DNA from: Novosphingobium lentum NBRC 107847
Lineage (GTDB): Bacteria > Pseudomonadota > Alphaproteobacteria > Sphingomonadales > Sphingomonadaceae
NCBI RefSeq assembly: GCF_001590965.1
Contig: NZ_BCTW01000015.1
Coordinates: 62,001 to 126,000, forward strand
Direction of reading: 5' to 3'
DNA: 64,000 nucleotides
Of the stretch, positions 1 through 11,992 are shown piece by piece. Below the pieces are notes generated by a model. It did no database searches, was not told where the DNA came from, and was given only the letters and a program-made list of their open reading frames with translations. Positions within the stretch are counted from its first letter, which is position 1; each line of letters opens with the position of its first letter. The translations under genes and the position numbers were made by a program.

Positions 1-296
1 ACGGCGTCCAGCTGCCGCACCGCGCCGCTCAATCGTGCGCAACTGCTCATCCCTGCCAGATCGTAGGGATGGTCCTCTGCGGTCAGCAGCAGCTGCGGGA
101 TGTTGTCCTTCTTGAGGTTGAGATCGGTGACCGGGGTCATCGCGACGTCACCGGCGGAAACCTTGCCGTCGTTCATCGGCTTGGGCGCCTCGGTTTTCGA
201 CTGTTCGGAAGACGATCCCTTGTCCTGGACGCGGGCTTGGGCCGGAACGACCAGAAACGCAGCGGCAGCGGCCACCGATAGAAGTGCAGTACGCAT
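1..296 (-). CDS. Secreted protein of unknown function (C-terminus cut by window edge)
   Basis: The reading frame opens with ATG at 296 on the minus strand and runs off the window at base 1, giving 98 residues. Residues 1-22 form a typical Sec signal peptide (MRTALLSVAAAAAFLVVPAQA, here cut after the Ala-Gln-Ala), followed by a charged linker and the segment TPVTDLNLKKDNIPQLLL. This arrangement resembles small conserved periplasmic proteins of sphingomonads, but I cannot name a family. The next gene on the same strand (zinc peptidase, ending at 383) is 86 bases upstream, so both may be co-transcribed. No function is claimed. Confidence 0.6.
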   Translation of the reverse strand, partial: MRTALLSVAAAAAFLVVPAQARVQDKGSSSEQSKTEAPKPMNDGKVSAGDVAMTPVTDLNLKKDNIPQLLLTAEDHPYDLAGMSSCARLSGAVRQLDA

Positions 297-382
297 GAAT
301 ATGTGCCCCAACGATAAAGTTGCTTGGCACTGTTACGCGCGGGGCGGCGCAAGGTTCCGTTCCGCCGGTTTTCCTGCACCTC

Positions 383-1243
383 CTACCGCTTGATGTCGGC
401 GAACGTGTCGCACTGATCCTCGTCGCCGGTCTCCAGCCCCTTGCGCAGCCACTGCATGCGTTGCGCGCTGCTGCCGTGGGTGAACGCGGCCTCGACCGGG
501 CGCTGGCCGGCGCCTTTCATCAGCGTATCGTCGCCGATCTGGTGCGCGGCGTTCAGCCCGCTTTCCATGTCGCCCGGATCGAGCCGGTCCTTGTTCCGGG
601 CCGCCCACACCCCGGCATAGCAATCGGCCTGCAGTTCCAGCCGCACCGACAGCTGGTTCGCGGCGCCGGGATTGGATTGCTGCGCGCTGCGGATCTGGTC
701 CGACGTGCCGAGCATGTTCTGGATGTGGTGGCCATATTCGTGCGCGATCACGTAATCGCGCGCGAATTGCCCGCTTGCGCCCAGCCGCTGGTCCATTTCC
801 TTGTAGAAGTCGGTGTCGAGGTAGATGCCCTGGTCATTGGGGCAATAGAACGGGCCCATCGCGCTTTGCGCCGCGCCGCAGCCCGATTGGCCCATCTGCG
901 AATAGAACACCAGCTTGGGCGGCGTGAAGGCGATGTTGGCCTTCTGGAACAGCGGGCCCCAGGTCTTGTTCAACGATGACAGCGCGTTGCAGCTTTCGTG
1001 GCTCAATGGATCGATGTTGCAGCTTTCGGCCGCGGTGTGGCCGCCGGTGGTCTGAACCTGCCCGGTGTCGGCGCCCTGCATCTGGCCGAGCATCTGGCCG
1101 GGATCGACTCCGAACACCACCGCCGCGATCAGCGCAATCACGATGCTGCCGCAACCGACCTTGCCGCCCGCACCGCCGAGCGAGAACCCGCTGCCGCGCT
1201 GGTCTTCAACGTTGATGGAATTGTCGAAATCGTCGAGTCGCAT
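383..1243 (-). CDS. Neutral zinc metallopeptidase, YpfJ/KPN_02809 family
   Basis: 286 residues. The N-terminal NSINVEDQRG segment is the hallmark opening of the YpfJ family. It is followed by one membrane segment (about residues 31-47) and an extracytoplasmic domain with the zinc-binding, catalytic HEYGH motif at residues 168-172 and a downstream Glu/Asp-rich helix (LELQADCYAGVWA) typical of the family. The protein is therefore probably a membrane-anchored periplasmic metallopeptidase; its substrate is not known. The ATG at 1243 is preferred over 1249 because a GGGGG ribosome site sits at the right distance from it. The gene is divergent from the dehydrogenase at 1332, leaving 88 bases for both promoters. 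Confidence 0.85.
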   Translation of the reverse strand: MRLDDFDNSINVEDQRGSGFSLGGAGGKVGCGSIVIALIAAVVFGVDPGQMLGQMQGADTGQVQTTGGHTAAESCNIDPLSHESCNALSSLNKTWGPLFQKANIAFTPPKLVFYSQMGQSGCGAAQSAMGPFYCPNDQGIYLDTDFYKEMDQRLGASGQFARDYVIAHEYGHHIQNMLGTSDQIRSAQQSNPGAANQLSVRLELQADCYAGVWAARNKDRLDPGDMESGLNAAHQIGDDTLMKGAGQRPVEAAFTHGSSAQRMQWLRKGLETGDEDQCDTFADIKR

Positions 1244-1331
1244 CCGCATCCCCCGTTTTGCCGCTGGACAAGCCGTGCGCCTGTCGCGATTGCCGTGATC
1301 ACTTCTTGCACACAATAACCGGAGTTGGCGA

Positions 1332-2117
1332 ATGTTCCTCAAGGACAAGTGCGCACTGATCACCGGATCGACGTCGGGCATCGGGCTTGCTTATGCCAAG
1401 GCGTTCGCGGCCGAGGGCGCCAATCTGGTCATCAACGGCTTCGGTGATGCCGCCGAGATCGCGACGATCTGCAAGGAACTGGCCGTAACCAGCGGCGGGC
1501 GGGCGATCCACAGCGCCGCCGACCTGACCAAGCGCGCCGGGACCGAACAGATGATGGCCGATGCCGTCGCCGCGTTCGGCGGGGTGGATGTGCTGGTCAG
1601 CAATGCCGGGATGCAGCACGTCGCGCCGGTCGAGGAGTTTCCGGTCGACAAGTGGGACGCGATCATCGCGCTCAACCTCACCGCCGCGTTCGATGCGGCG
1701 CGGCTGGCGATACCGCACATGAAGGCCAAAGGCTGGGGGCGGATCATCCAGACCGCGTCGGCGCATTCGCTCACCGCGTCGCCCTACAAGGCGGCGTACG
1801 TTTCGGCCAAGCACGGCCTGGCCGGGCTGACCAAGACGCTGGCGCTGGAACTGGCGACGTTCGGCATCACCGCCAACTGCATCAGCCCGGGCTATGTCTG
1901 GACTCCGCTGGTCGAAAACCAGATCCCCGACACGATGAAGGCGCGCAACATGACGCGCGAACAGGTGCTCAACGACGTGCTGCTGGTGCGCCAGCCGACG
2001 CGCCAGTTCGTGCTGCCCGAACAGGTGGCGGCGATGGCGGTGTTCCTGTGCAGCGACGCCGCCTCGCAGATCACCGGCGCGAACATGAGCATGGACGGCG
2101 GCTGGACGGCCGAATGA
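1332..2117 (+). CDS. bdhA: D-3-hydroxybutyrate dehydrogenase (SDR family)
   Basis: 261 residues, the usual size. It is a classical short-chain dehydrogenase with the nucleotide-binding TGSTSGIGLA loop at residues 11-20, NAG at 91-93, a catalytic serine in TASAHS (141-146) and Tyr156-x3-Lys160. The segments SAHSLTASPYKAAYVSAKHG and GYVWTPLVENQIPD closely resemble 3-hydroxybutyrate dehydrogenases, which oxidise D-3-hydroxybutyrate to acetoacetate with NAD during use of polyhydroxybutyrate or ketone bodies in the cytoplasm. A GGAG ribosome site lies about 8 bases before the ATG. It stands alone between a divergent peptidase gene and a secreted peptidase gene, with no other PHB genes nearby. Another SDR activity is possible but less likely. 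Confidence 0.85.
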   Translation: MFLKDKCALITGSTSGIGLAYAKAFAAEGANLVINGFGDAAEIATICKELAVTSGGRAIHSAADLTKRAGTEQMMADAVAAFGGVDVLVSNAGMQHVAPVEEFPVDKWDAIIALNLTAAFDAARLAIPHMKAKGWGRIIQTASAHSLTASPYKAAYVSAKHGLAGLTKTLALELATFGITANCISPGYVWTPLVENQIPDTMKARNMTREQVLNDVLLVRQPTRQFVLPEQVAAMAVFLCSDAASQITGANMSMDGGWTAE

Positions 2118-2273
2118 ACCGGCAAGCGTGGGCATGCTATTAATTGCCGTGCCTTTAACAAACTGAAATAGCGATATTTCCGCGCGCGAGTGCAACAAAG
2201 CGGACCATTGGGAACTTGCGCCCGCCCGATGGTTTTGAGACTCTGTGATGCGATAGGGCGTGGGGATACGGCG

Positions 2274-5388
<3,115 letters not shown>

Positions 5389-5391
5389 GCT

Positions 5392-6573
5392 GTGACTCCC
5401 GCCGCACGCGTCCAAGCGGCGATCGATATCGTCGATGCCGTGGCGCAAGCTGCAAGGACCAACGGCGCCCCCGCCGATCGCGTGGCGGGCGAATGGTTCC
5501 GCACGCGCCGCTTCGTGGGATCGAAAGACCGCCGCGCGATCCGCGATCTGGCCTGGTCGGCGATCCGTGCCTGCGGCGATATTCCCGCAACGGGCCGCGC
5601 CGCGATGCTGCGGCTGGCGACCACCGACGACACGCTGGCGGCACTGTTCGACGGAACGAATTACGGTCCGGCAGCGATCGGCGAGGACGAGGACGTGGCC
5701 AGCGGCGGGGTCGCGCCGGGCTGGCTGATCGAACGGCTGGCTGGGTCGGGGCTATCGACCGAGGAGCAGGTGGCGCTGCTCGATCGCGCACCGCTCGATC
5801 TGCGCGCCAACCGGCTCAAGATCAGCCGCGAGGAACTGGCGGCCGCTCTTCCCGTCCCGGCGGAATTTACGTCTGCGCCCGATGGCTTGCGTCTGGCAGC
5901 GGGCACGGCGGCGGAAAGCTGGCCCGCGTTTGCCGAGGGCCTGTTCGAAGTGCAGGACACCGGCAGCCAGCTGGCAGGCGCCGCGCTCGATGTTCAGCCG
6001 GGCGAGGCGGTGATCGACCTATGCGCCGGGGCGGGGGGCAAGACGCTGGCGCTGGCCGCCGCCATGGACAATCGCGGCATCCTGCTCGCCTGCGATACCG
6101 ATCGCACGCGACTGCAACGGCTGCCCGCACGGGCAGAGCGTGCGGGCGCGATGGTCGAAACGCGGCTGATCGATCCCAACCGCGAGCTTGCCGCATTGGC
6201 CGATTGGCACGACCGCGCCGACGCCGTGCTGATCGACGCACCGTGTTCGGGCACCGGCACCTGGCGCCGCCATCCCGACGCGCGCTGGCGGCTGAGCCCG
6301 GCGGCGATCGATCGCTATGCCGCCACGCAGGCCCGGTTGCTGGAGATTGGCGCGCAACTGGTCCGCCCCGGCGGCAGGCTCGGCTACATCACCTGTTCGC
6401 TGCTCGACGCTGAAGGCACCGACCGCATCGCCGCGTTTCTTTCCGCGCACCCGGGTTGGCGGTCCGACCCGATTTCATGCCCGTTGGGCCGGGCGCATGG
6501 AACCGGCTGGCGGCTGACGCCGTTGCACGATGGAACGGACGGGTTTTTCTTCGCAACGCTCCGGCGACTGTGA
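5392..6573 (+). CDS. RsmB-type class I RNA (cytosine-C5) methyltransferase
   Basis: 393 residues starting with GTG 3 bases after guaB. An N-terminal NusB-like helical domain (about residues 1-120) is followed by a SAM-binding Rossmann domain (VIDLCAGAGGKTLALA). Motif IV is DAPCSGTGTWRRHP and motif VI is YITCSLL; they carry the two cysteines used in the RsmB/NOP2/SUN mechanism, one as nucleophile and one for release. In Escherichia coli the relative RsmB makes m5C967 in 16S rRNA; the same role is likely but the exact site is inferred. Position after guaB suggests read-through rather than a functional link. Confidence 0.85.
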   Translation: MTPAARVQAAIDIVDAVAQAARTNGAPADRVAGEWFRTRRFVGSKDRRAIRDLAWSAIRACGDIPATGRAAMLRLATTDDTLAALFDGTNYGPAAIGEDEDVASGGVAPGWLIERLAGSGLSTEEQVALLDRAPLDLRANRLKISREELAAALPVPAEFTSAPDGLRLAAGTAAESWPAFAEGLFEVQDTGSQLAGAALDVQPGEAVIDLCAGAGGKTLALAAAMDNRGILLACDTDRTRLQRLPARAERAGAMVETRLIDPNRELAALADWHDRADAVLIDAPCSGTGTWRRHPDARWRLSPAAIDRYAATQARLLEIGAQLVRPGGRLGYITCSLLDAEGTDRIAAFLSAHPGWRSDPISCPLGRAHGTGWRLTPLHDGTDGFFFATLRRL

Positions 6574-6635
6574 TAAATTCCATTGCCATGGACGCCGGAC
6601 CTCATACCCTGGGCTTTCGGCTCAAGGAGTACATT

Positions 6636-7142
6636 ATGCGCTTTGCCCCCGCTGCCCTTGCCCTTTCCCTGCTGGCGGCGGTCACGTCCAGTATCGGCTA
6701 TACGAAAAACGCCGACCCGGTCGATCCGCGTGCCCAGTCGCTGCTCGACAATGGGCGGGCGCTGCTGGCGCGGGGCGATACAGCGGCGGCGACGGATTCG
6801 TTCGAGGCCGCGCTGGCGGTCGATCCCGGCTACATCGGCACGTACCTCGCGCTCGGCGATGCCGCGCGCCATAGCGGCTTGCAGGGCAAGGCGATCCATT
6901 ATTACCGCGTGGCGCTGGACCGCGATCCCAACAACCTCGCCGCCATTTCGGGCGAAGGCGGGGCGATGGTCGAAAAGGGCGCGCTCGACAAGGCCAGGCG
7001 CAATCTGGCCAAGCTCGAAGGGCTATGCGGCAAGACCTGCAGCGAAACGCAAGTGCTGGCGTCGACCATCGCGCGCGGTCCGCTGCCCAAGGTGGTCTCG
7101 GCGCAGGCGGTAACCCCCAAGCCGGTGGTCGAGGCGAACTGA
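6636..7142 (+). CDS. Periplasmic TPR-repeat protein
   Basis: 168 residues. The ATG at 6636 has a strong AAGGAGT ribosome site. Residues 1-20 are a signal peptide. Residues about 30-105 form two to three tetratricopeptide repeats (ARALLARGDTAAATDSFEAALAVDPGY and GKAIHYYRVALDRDPNN are readable as helix pairs, each cited here only as landmarks). A Cys-x3-Cys pair (CGKTC) in the third repeat could form a disulfide in the periplasm. TPR proteins usually scaffold other proteins; no specific partner is visible. It follows the RNA methyltransferase by 62 bases on the same strand and is followed by a palindromic repeat. Confidence 0.8.
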   Translation: MRFAPAALALSLLAAVTSSIGYTKNADPVDPRAQSLLDNGRALLARGDTAAATDSFEAALAVDPGYIGTYLALGDAARHSGLQGKAIHYYRVALDRDPNNLAAISGEGGAMVEKGALDKARRNLAKLEGLCGKTCSETQVLASTIARGPLPKVVSAQAVTPKPVVEAN

Positions 7143-7189
7143 CGGGTTGAGGGCGGGCTTGCCAAAACTGGGCCTAACCCCACCACCAA

Positions 7190-7277
7190 CCCCGCTCGTC
7201 CTCAGCTTGTCGAAGGGCGCTGTGCTTAGCTTTCGCTCACATGCCGGGACCCTTCGACAGGCTCAGGGTGAGCGGGG
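7190..7277. repeat. REP-like imperfect palindrome, family A copy 1
   Basis: Two 28-base arms (7190-7217 and 7250-7277) match as inverted repeats at 24 of 28 positions around a 32-base loop. The core is CTTGTCGAAGGG / CCCTTCGACAGG. Three relatives of this core occur at 36034, 46503 and 60270. The element lies between the converging TPR and rppH genes, where such a structure could end transcription or protect mRNA ends. No encoded mobility function is near it. Confidence 0.8.
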
Positions 7278-7302
7278 GGCAGGGCCCTGACGCCCCACGC
7301 CC

Positions 7303-7788
7303 TCAAATCAGCGGGCCGAATTCCTCCAGCACCTGACGGTAGACGCGGCGCTTGAACGGCACGATCAGGTCGGGCAGCTCGTGCGGCTCCACCCAGCGCC
7401 ACTCGTTGAATTCCGCAGGATCGTGCGCGTCGAGCACGATGTCGGCGTCAGATCCGGCAAAGCGCAGCAGCAGCCACCGCTGACGCTGCCCGCGAAAACG
7501 CCCTTTCCACAGCCGGCCCAGCAACTCCTCGGGCAAGTCGTAGAACAACTCCTCGCGGGTTTCGGCGATGATCGTTACCAGCGAGGAGGCCACGCCGGTT
7601 TCCTCCGCCAGTTCGCGCATCGCGGCGGCGTGCAGTTCCTCGCCATCGTCGATCCCGCCTTGCGGCATCTGCCAGGCGTCGCCTTCCTTGTTGTCGATCC
7701 GCTTGCCCACGAACACCCGCCCGGCGTCGTTGACCAGCATCACGCCGACGCAGGGCCGGTACGGCAGCGAGGCCGCGTCGATGGTCAT
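7303..7788 (-). CDS. rppH: RNA pyrophosphohydrolase (Nudix)
   Basis: 161 residues. A complete Nudix box spans residues 44-66 (GGIDDGEELHAAAMRELAEE region: Gly44, Glu50, Arg58-Glu59, Glu62-Glu63, Gly65). The N-terminal YRPCVGVMLVN and the internal KGRFRGQRQRWLLLRF segment are diagnostic for RppH/NudH, which removes pyrophosphate from 5'-triphosphate mRNA ends to start decay, or hydrolyses diadenosine polyphosphates. Its ATG overlaps the stop of the upstream hydrolase gene (ATGA, 4 bases), so translation is coupled to that gene. Confidence 0.93.
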   Translation of the reverse strand: MTIDAASLPYRPCVGVMLVNDAGRVFVGKRIDNKEGDAWQMPQGGIDDGEELHAAAMRELAEETGVASSLVTIIAETREELFYDLPEELLGRLWKGRFRGQRQRWLLLRFAGSDADIVLDAHDPAEFNEWRWVEPHELPDLIVPFKRRVYRQVLEEFGPLI

Positions 7789-8744
7789 GCCAGCAACAGC
7801 CGGATCGCGGCGAAAATGCGCTGCATGTCGTGCTGGCCCGAAGGGATCGCCTTGCGCAGCTGGGTGAAGCCGTGGATCGTGCCCTTCATCTCGAGGAACA
7901 CCACGTCGGACCCGGCCAGCATCAGCTGGGCACCGTAAACCCGGCCGCTGTCACGGATCGGATCGAGCCCGGCGGTCACCAGCACCGTCGGCGGCATGTT
8001 CGCATGATCGCCGTGGATCGGAAACGCGCGCTTGCTGCCGCGCTGGGCGCCATAGCTGCGGCCGAACCAGCCCATCGCATCGGCGTTGAGCAGATAGCCT
8101 TCGGCAAAATCCTGGAACGACTGGTGATCAGGTCGTTCGTCGCTCAAGGGATAGATCGGCACCTGCAGCACGACCGGCGCGGCGGCGGGCTGTTCCATCA
8201 GCGCCTGCGTGATCACGATGGTCAGGTTGCCGCCCGCGCTGTCTCCCATCGGAATCAGGCCGGTGATGGTGCGGCCCAAAGCCTGCGGGCTGGCGGCGAT
8301 CCAGCGGCTGGCCGCCTCGCAATCGTCGGGCGCGGCGGGGAACGGATGCTCGGGCGCCAGCCGATAGTGGACCGCCACCACGGGCAAATCGAGTTCGGCG
8401 GCGATTTCGGTGCACAAGTTGTGGTGGCTGTCGAGATCGCCGATGACGAAGCCGCCGCCGTGGAAGAACATCACCACCGGGCCGGGATCGCGTGTTTCGC
8501 GCGAATCGTACAGCCGCAGGGGGATTTCGCCGGCCGGGCCGGGGCAGGACAGGTCGCGGATCACGGCCAGCGGACGCGGATCGGCTTCGGCAAAGGCCTG
8601 CATCGCGTTGAACGAGGCCCGCGCCTCGCTTAGCGACATCGCGCTCATTTCCGGGCGCGCGAGGCCGTTCAGCAGATCGAGGAAGCCCTTCACGTCGGGC
8701 CGGACGAAATGCGACGGACGCTCGGTCGTTTCGGTGTCGCTCAT
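7785..8744 (-). CDS. Alpha/beta hydrolase of the hormone-sensitive-lipase family (esterase)
   Basis: 319 residues from the ATG at 8744, which has a GAGGAG ribosome site. The oxyanion-hole motif HGGG is at residues 95-98 and the nucleophile elbow GDSAG places the serine at 169. Late Asp and His residues (TAGLDPIRDSG; GTIHGF) complete a catalytic triad. This family IV arrangement is found in short-chain carboxylesterases and lipases. The protein lacks a signal peptide and is likely cytoplasmic. The substrate is unknown. It is first in a two-gene unit with rppH; the two functions seem unrelated. Confidence 0.88.
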   Translation of the reverse strand: MSDTETTERPSHFVRPDVKGFLDLLNGLARPEMSAMSLSEARASFNAMQAFAEADPRPLAVIRDLSCPGPAGEIPLRLYDSRETRDPGPVVMFFHGGGFVIGDLDSHHNLCTEIAAELDLPVVAVHYRLAPEHPFPAAPDDCEAASRWIAASPQALGRTITGLIPMGDSAGGNLTIVITQALMEQPAAAPVVLQVPIYPLSDERPDHQSFQDFAEGYLLNADAMGWFGRSYGAQRGSKRAFPIHGDHANMPPTVLVTAGLDPIRDSGRVYGAQLMLAGSDVVFLEMKGTIHGFTQLRKAIPSGQHDMQRIFAAIRLLLA

Positions 8745-8993
8745 GCGGATCTCCTCTAACCACAGGAATCGGTTCTGCACCCCTGCCTAAGTCGGCTTTT
8801 GCAACTTGACTAGGAGTGCCGAAGCGAATCTAGACCCAGCACCGGTTTGTTCAGCGATGGTTTTTCTACTTTGCGCGATAAGCCATCGGAGAATAGGCGA
8901 CCGGCAGCGCAAGACCGCCAACGCGATTTGGGCGCATGACAGGTTGGCGCAGAGCAGGGTTCGGCGCATAACGGGGCGCAGCAGAGGATTTTC

Positions 8994-10952
8994 ATGGCTA
9001 CAGCACTTCTAGACCAGCCGGCTCCGCACGACGCGGGACGCTCGGCGACGGACGCGGTTGTCGTCCGTTTCGCGGGCGACAGCGGCGATGGCATGCAGCT
9101 TACCGGCGGTCAGTTCACCCTTTCGACCGCGCTGGCGGGCAACGACCTGGCGACGTTCCCTGATTTTCCGGCCGAAATCCGCGCGCCGCAGGGCACGCTG
9201 TTCGGCGTTTCGGCGTTCCAGATCAATTTCGGCTCGACCGAGATCGACACGGCAGGCGATGCGCCCGACGTGCTGGTGGCGATGAACCCGGCGGCGCTGA
9301 AAACCAACGTCGATGCGCTCAAGCCCGGCGGCCTGATCATCGTCGACACCGGTGAGTTCACCAAGCGCAACCTCGAGAAGGCCAAGTACGCGGTCAGCCC
9401 GATCGACGACGGCAGCCTTGAAAAATGGCAGGTGCTGGCCTTCGACATCAGCGCGCTGACGCTGGAAGCGGTCAAGCCGTTCGGCCTTGGCAACAAGGAA
9501 GCGCTGCGCTGCAAGAACATGTGGACGCTGGGGCTGGCGTTGTGGATGTTCGATCGCGACCGCAAGCCGCTGACCGACTGGCTCAACGGCAAGTTCGCCA
9601 AGAACCCGGTGCTGGCGCAGGCCAACATCGCCGCGCTCAACGCCGGGCACGCTTATGGCGAAACGGCAGAGCTGTCCGGCCCACTGAAGCAGCACCACGT
9701 CGCTGCGGTTGACAGCGCGCCGGGGCTTTATCGCACGGTCACGGGCGCCGAGGCGATCAGCCTCGGGCTGGTGGCGGGTGCACAGCTGGCCGGGCTGCCG
9801 ATGTTCTTCGGCGGGTATCCGATCACGCCGGCGTCCGCGATCCTGCACAACCTGGTGCGGTACAAGGAATTCGGCATCACCACGTTCCAGGCCGAGGACG
9901 AGATCGCCGCGATCTGCTCGGCCATCGGCGCCTCCTACGCCGGACAGCTGGGCGTCACCTCGTCGTCGGGGCCGGGCATCGCGCTCAAGGGTGAGGCGAT
10001 GGGGCTGGCGATCATGACCGAGCTGCCGCTGGTGATCATCAACTCGCAGCGCGGTGGCCCTTCCACCGGCCTGCCGACCAAGACCGAGCAATCGGATCTG
10101 TACCAGGCGATCTATGGCCGCAACGGCGATGCACCGCTGCCGGTGATCGCCGCGCGCAGCCCGTCCGATGCGTTCGAATGCGCGATCGAGGCGTGCCGCA
10201 TCGCCACCCAGTACATGACCCCGGTGATGCTGCTGACCGATGGCTACATCGCCAACGCCGCCGAACCGTGGAAGGTGCCGGACCCTGCGTCCTTCGCGCC
10301 GTTCCCCGTCACCTACCTGACGACGCGCAACGGCGAAGACGGCGAACTGCTGCCGTTCAAGCGCGACGAAAAGGGTGCGCGGCCGTGGATCAAGCCGGGC
10401 ACGCCCGACATGATGCACCGCATCGGCGGCATCGAAAAGGCGATCGACACCGGCCACATCGATTACTCGCCCGGCGTCCACCAGACGCAGACCGACGCGC
10501 GCAAGGCCAAAGTCGATGGCGTGGCCAGTGGCATCCCCGCGCAGGAGGTTACCCTTGGCACGACCAGCGGCAAGCTGGCGATCGTGGGCTGGGGATCGAC
10601 TTATGGTCCGATCCACCAAGCGGTGCGCCGCGCGCGCCGGCGGGGGCTGGACGTCAGCCAGATCCATGTCCGCCATGTCTGGCCGCTTCCGGCAAATCTG
10701 GGCGACCTTCTTAGGGGTTACGACAAGATCCTCGTACCCGAGATGAACACCGGCCAGTTCAAGACGGTGCTGCGCGACCAGTATCTGGTCGATGCCCACC
10801 CGCTGACCAAGACCAGCGGCCAGCCGTTCACCATCGCGGAAATCCATGCCGCGATCTGCGAAGCGCTTGGCGCGCCGATCGAAGGCGAGTTCGGCGGCGA
10901 AGTCGATGCCGACACCACGCAACTGCCCAGCATCAAGGCGGTAAATCCATGA
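8994..10952 (+). CDS. korA: 2-oxoacid (probably 2-oxoglutarate):ferredoxin oxidoreductase, fused gamma-alpha subunit
   Basis: 652 residues. Residues about 20-200 are the gamma domain (VVRFAGDSGDGMQLTGGQF), fused to the alpha pyrimidine-binding domain (GGYPITPASAILHNL; QAEDEIAAICSAIGASYAG) and a C-terminal transketolase-like domain (IVGWGSTYGPIHQAVRRAR). With KorB it would oxidatively decarboxylate a 2-oxoacid to its acyl-CoA, passing electrons to ferredoxin. The fused organisation is that of KorAB-type two-subunit enzymes in aerobes. The stop overlaps the korB start (ATGA). The 249-base divergent gap upstream holds a possible -35 TTGACT at 8806, with only a weak -10. Confidence 0.92.
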   Translation: MATALLDQPAPHDAGRSATDAVVVRFAGDSGDGMQLTGGQFTLSTALAGNDLATFPDFPAEIRAPQGTLFGVSAFQINFGSTEIDTAGDAPDVLVAMNPAALKTNVDALKPGGLIIVDTGEFTKRNLEKAKYAVSPIDDGSLEKWQVLAFDISALTLEAVKPFGLGNKEALRCKNMWTLGLALWMFDRDRKPLTDWLNGKFAKNPVLAQANIAALNAGHAYGETAELSGPLKQHHVAAVDSAPGLYRTVTGAEAISLGLVAGAQLAGLPMFFGGYPITPASAILHNLVRYKEFGITTFQAEDEIAAICSAIGASYAGQLGVTSSSGPGIALKGEAMGLAIMTELPLVIINSQRGGPSTGLPTKTEQSDLYQAIYGRNGDAPLPVIAARSPSDAFECAIEACRIATQYMTPVMLLTDGYIANAAEPWKVPDPASFAPFPVTYLTTRNGEDGELLPFKRDEKGARPWIKPGTPDMMHRIGGIEKAIDTGHIDYSPGVHQTQTDARKAKVDGVASGIPAQEVTLGTTSGKLAIVGWGSTYGPIHQAVRRARRRGLDVSQIHVRHVWPLPANLGDLLRGYDKILVPEMNTGQFKTVLRDQYLVDAHPLTKTSGQPFTIAEIHAAICEALGAPIEGEFGGEVDADTTQLPSIKAVNP

Positions 10953-11989
10953 ACGACATGACCCCCATCGCCAAGTTCCCGACGACGCTGAAGGACTGGG
11001 AAACCGATCAGGAAGTGCGCTGGTGCCCGGGTTGCGGCGACTACGCGATCCTCAAGGCGGTGCAGCGCACCATGCCCGAGATCGGCGCCGATCCGGCCAA
11101 GACCGTGTTCGTATCGGGCATCGGCTGCTCCAGCCGGTTCCCGTACTACATGGAAAGCTACGGCTTCCACACGATCCACGGCCGCGCCCCGGCGTTCGCC
11201 ACGGGCATCAAGCTGGCCAACCCCGAACTCGACGTGTGGATCGTGACCGGCGATGGTGACGGCATGTCGATCGGCGGCAACCACACCATGCACTTGCTGC
11301 GCCGCAATCTCGATTGCCAGATCATGTTGTTCAACAACGAGATCTACGGGCTGACCAAAGGCCAGTATTCGCCGACCAGCCGGGTGGGCACGACCAGCCC
11401 GACGTCGCCGGGCGGCTCGGTCGATCGCCCGGCGCTGCCCTGCGCGTTCGCGCTGGGCTCGGGCGCGCGGTTCGTGGCGCGCGGGTTCGACGTGTCGAAG
11501 GAACTGCCGTCGGTGCTGAAAGCGGCGCACGCGCACAAAGGCGCGGCGTTCATCGAGATTTTCCAGAATTGCATCGTTTACAACAAGGACGTGTTCAACG
11601 ATTTCGCCGCGCCCAAGGGTGCCGAGGATCGCCAGCTGTGGTTGCAGAACGGCGAGCCGATGGTGTTCGCCAAAGGCACCAAGGGCATTGCCCTCGACGC
11701 CGAAAAGCTGACGCTGACGGTTGTCGATGTGACCGATGGTGATTGGCAGGCGGCGGGCGTGATTGTCCACGATGTGACCAACCGTTCGGTCGCGCACATG
11801 CTGGTGGAACTGCCGTTCGGTCCGTTCCCGATGGCGCTGGGTGTGATCTACGACGATCCGCGCCCCACGTTCGAGGCGGCGGTGATGGAACAGAACCGCG
11901 TGGGCAGCGTGGGCAAGAAGCCCGACCTCGCCGCGCTGCTGTCCAAGGGCCAGACCTGGACGGTGGACGGCGAGCACCACGCGGGCTGA
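10949..11989 (+). CDS. korB: 2-oxoacid:ferredoxin oxidoreductase, beta (thiamine diphosphate) subunit
   Basis: 346 residues. The N-terminal RWCPGCGDYAIL carries the first Cys-x2-Cys and GIGCSSRFPYY a further cysteine, consistent with the family iron-sulfur site. The thiamine diphosphate and magnesium motif GDGDGMSIGGNHTMHLLRRN is followed by NNEIYGLTKGQYSPTS. It is translationally coupled to korA by a 4-base overlap. The substrate is inferred as 2-oxoglutarate from overall similarity; pyruvate or branched 2-oxoacids cannot be excluded by sequence reading alone. A long imperfect palindrome follows directly after the stop. Confidence 0.92.
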   Translation: MNDMTPIAKFPTTLKDWETDQEVRWCPGCGDYAILKAVQRTMPEIGADPAKTVFVSGIGCSSRFPYYMESYGFHTIHGRAPAFATGIKLANPELDVWIVTGDGDGMSIGGNHTMHLLRRNLDCQIMLFNNEIYGLTKGQYSPTSRVGTTSPTSPGGSVDRPALPCAFALGSGARFVARGFDVSKELPSVLKAAHAHKGAAFIEIFQNCIVYNKDVFNDFAAPKGAEDRQLWLQNGEPMVFAKGTKGIALDAEKLTLTVVDVTDGDWQAAGVIVHDVTNRSVAHMLVELPFGPFPMALGVIYDDPRPTFEAAVMEQNRVGSVGKKPDLAALLSKGQTWTVDGEHHAG

Positions 11990-11992
11990 TAT

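Noticed and set aside
2211..2235. GGAAC followed by GGTT after 15 bases upstream of the M28 peptidase
   Set aside because: Spacing and -10 both deviate from the stress-sigma pattern; a chance match is likely.
8787..8969. 60-codon minus-strand frame in the gap before korA
   Set aside because: No ribosome site, unusual Cys/Arg-rich composition and no motif; the gap is better explained as the divergent promoter region.
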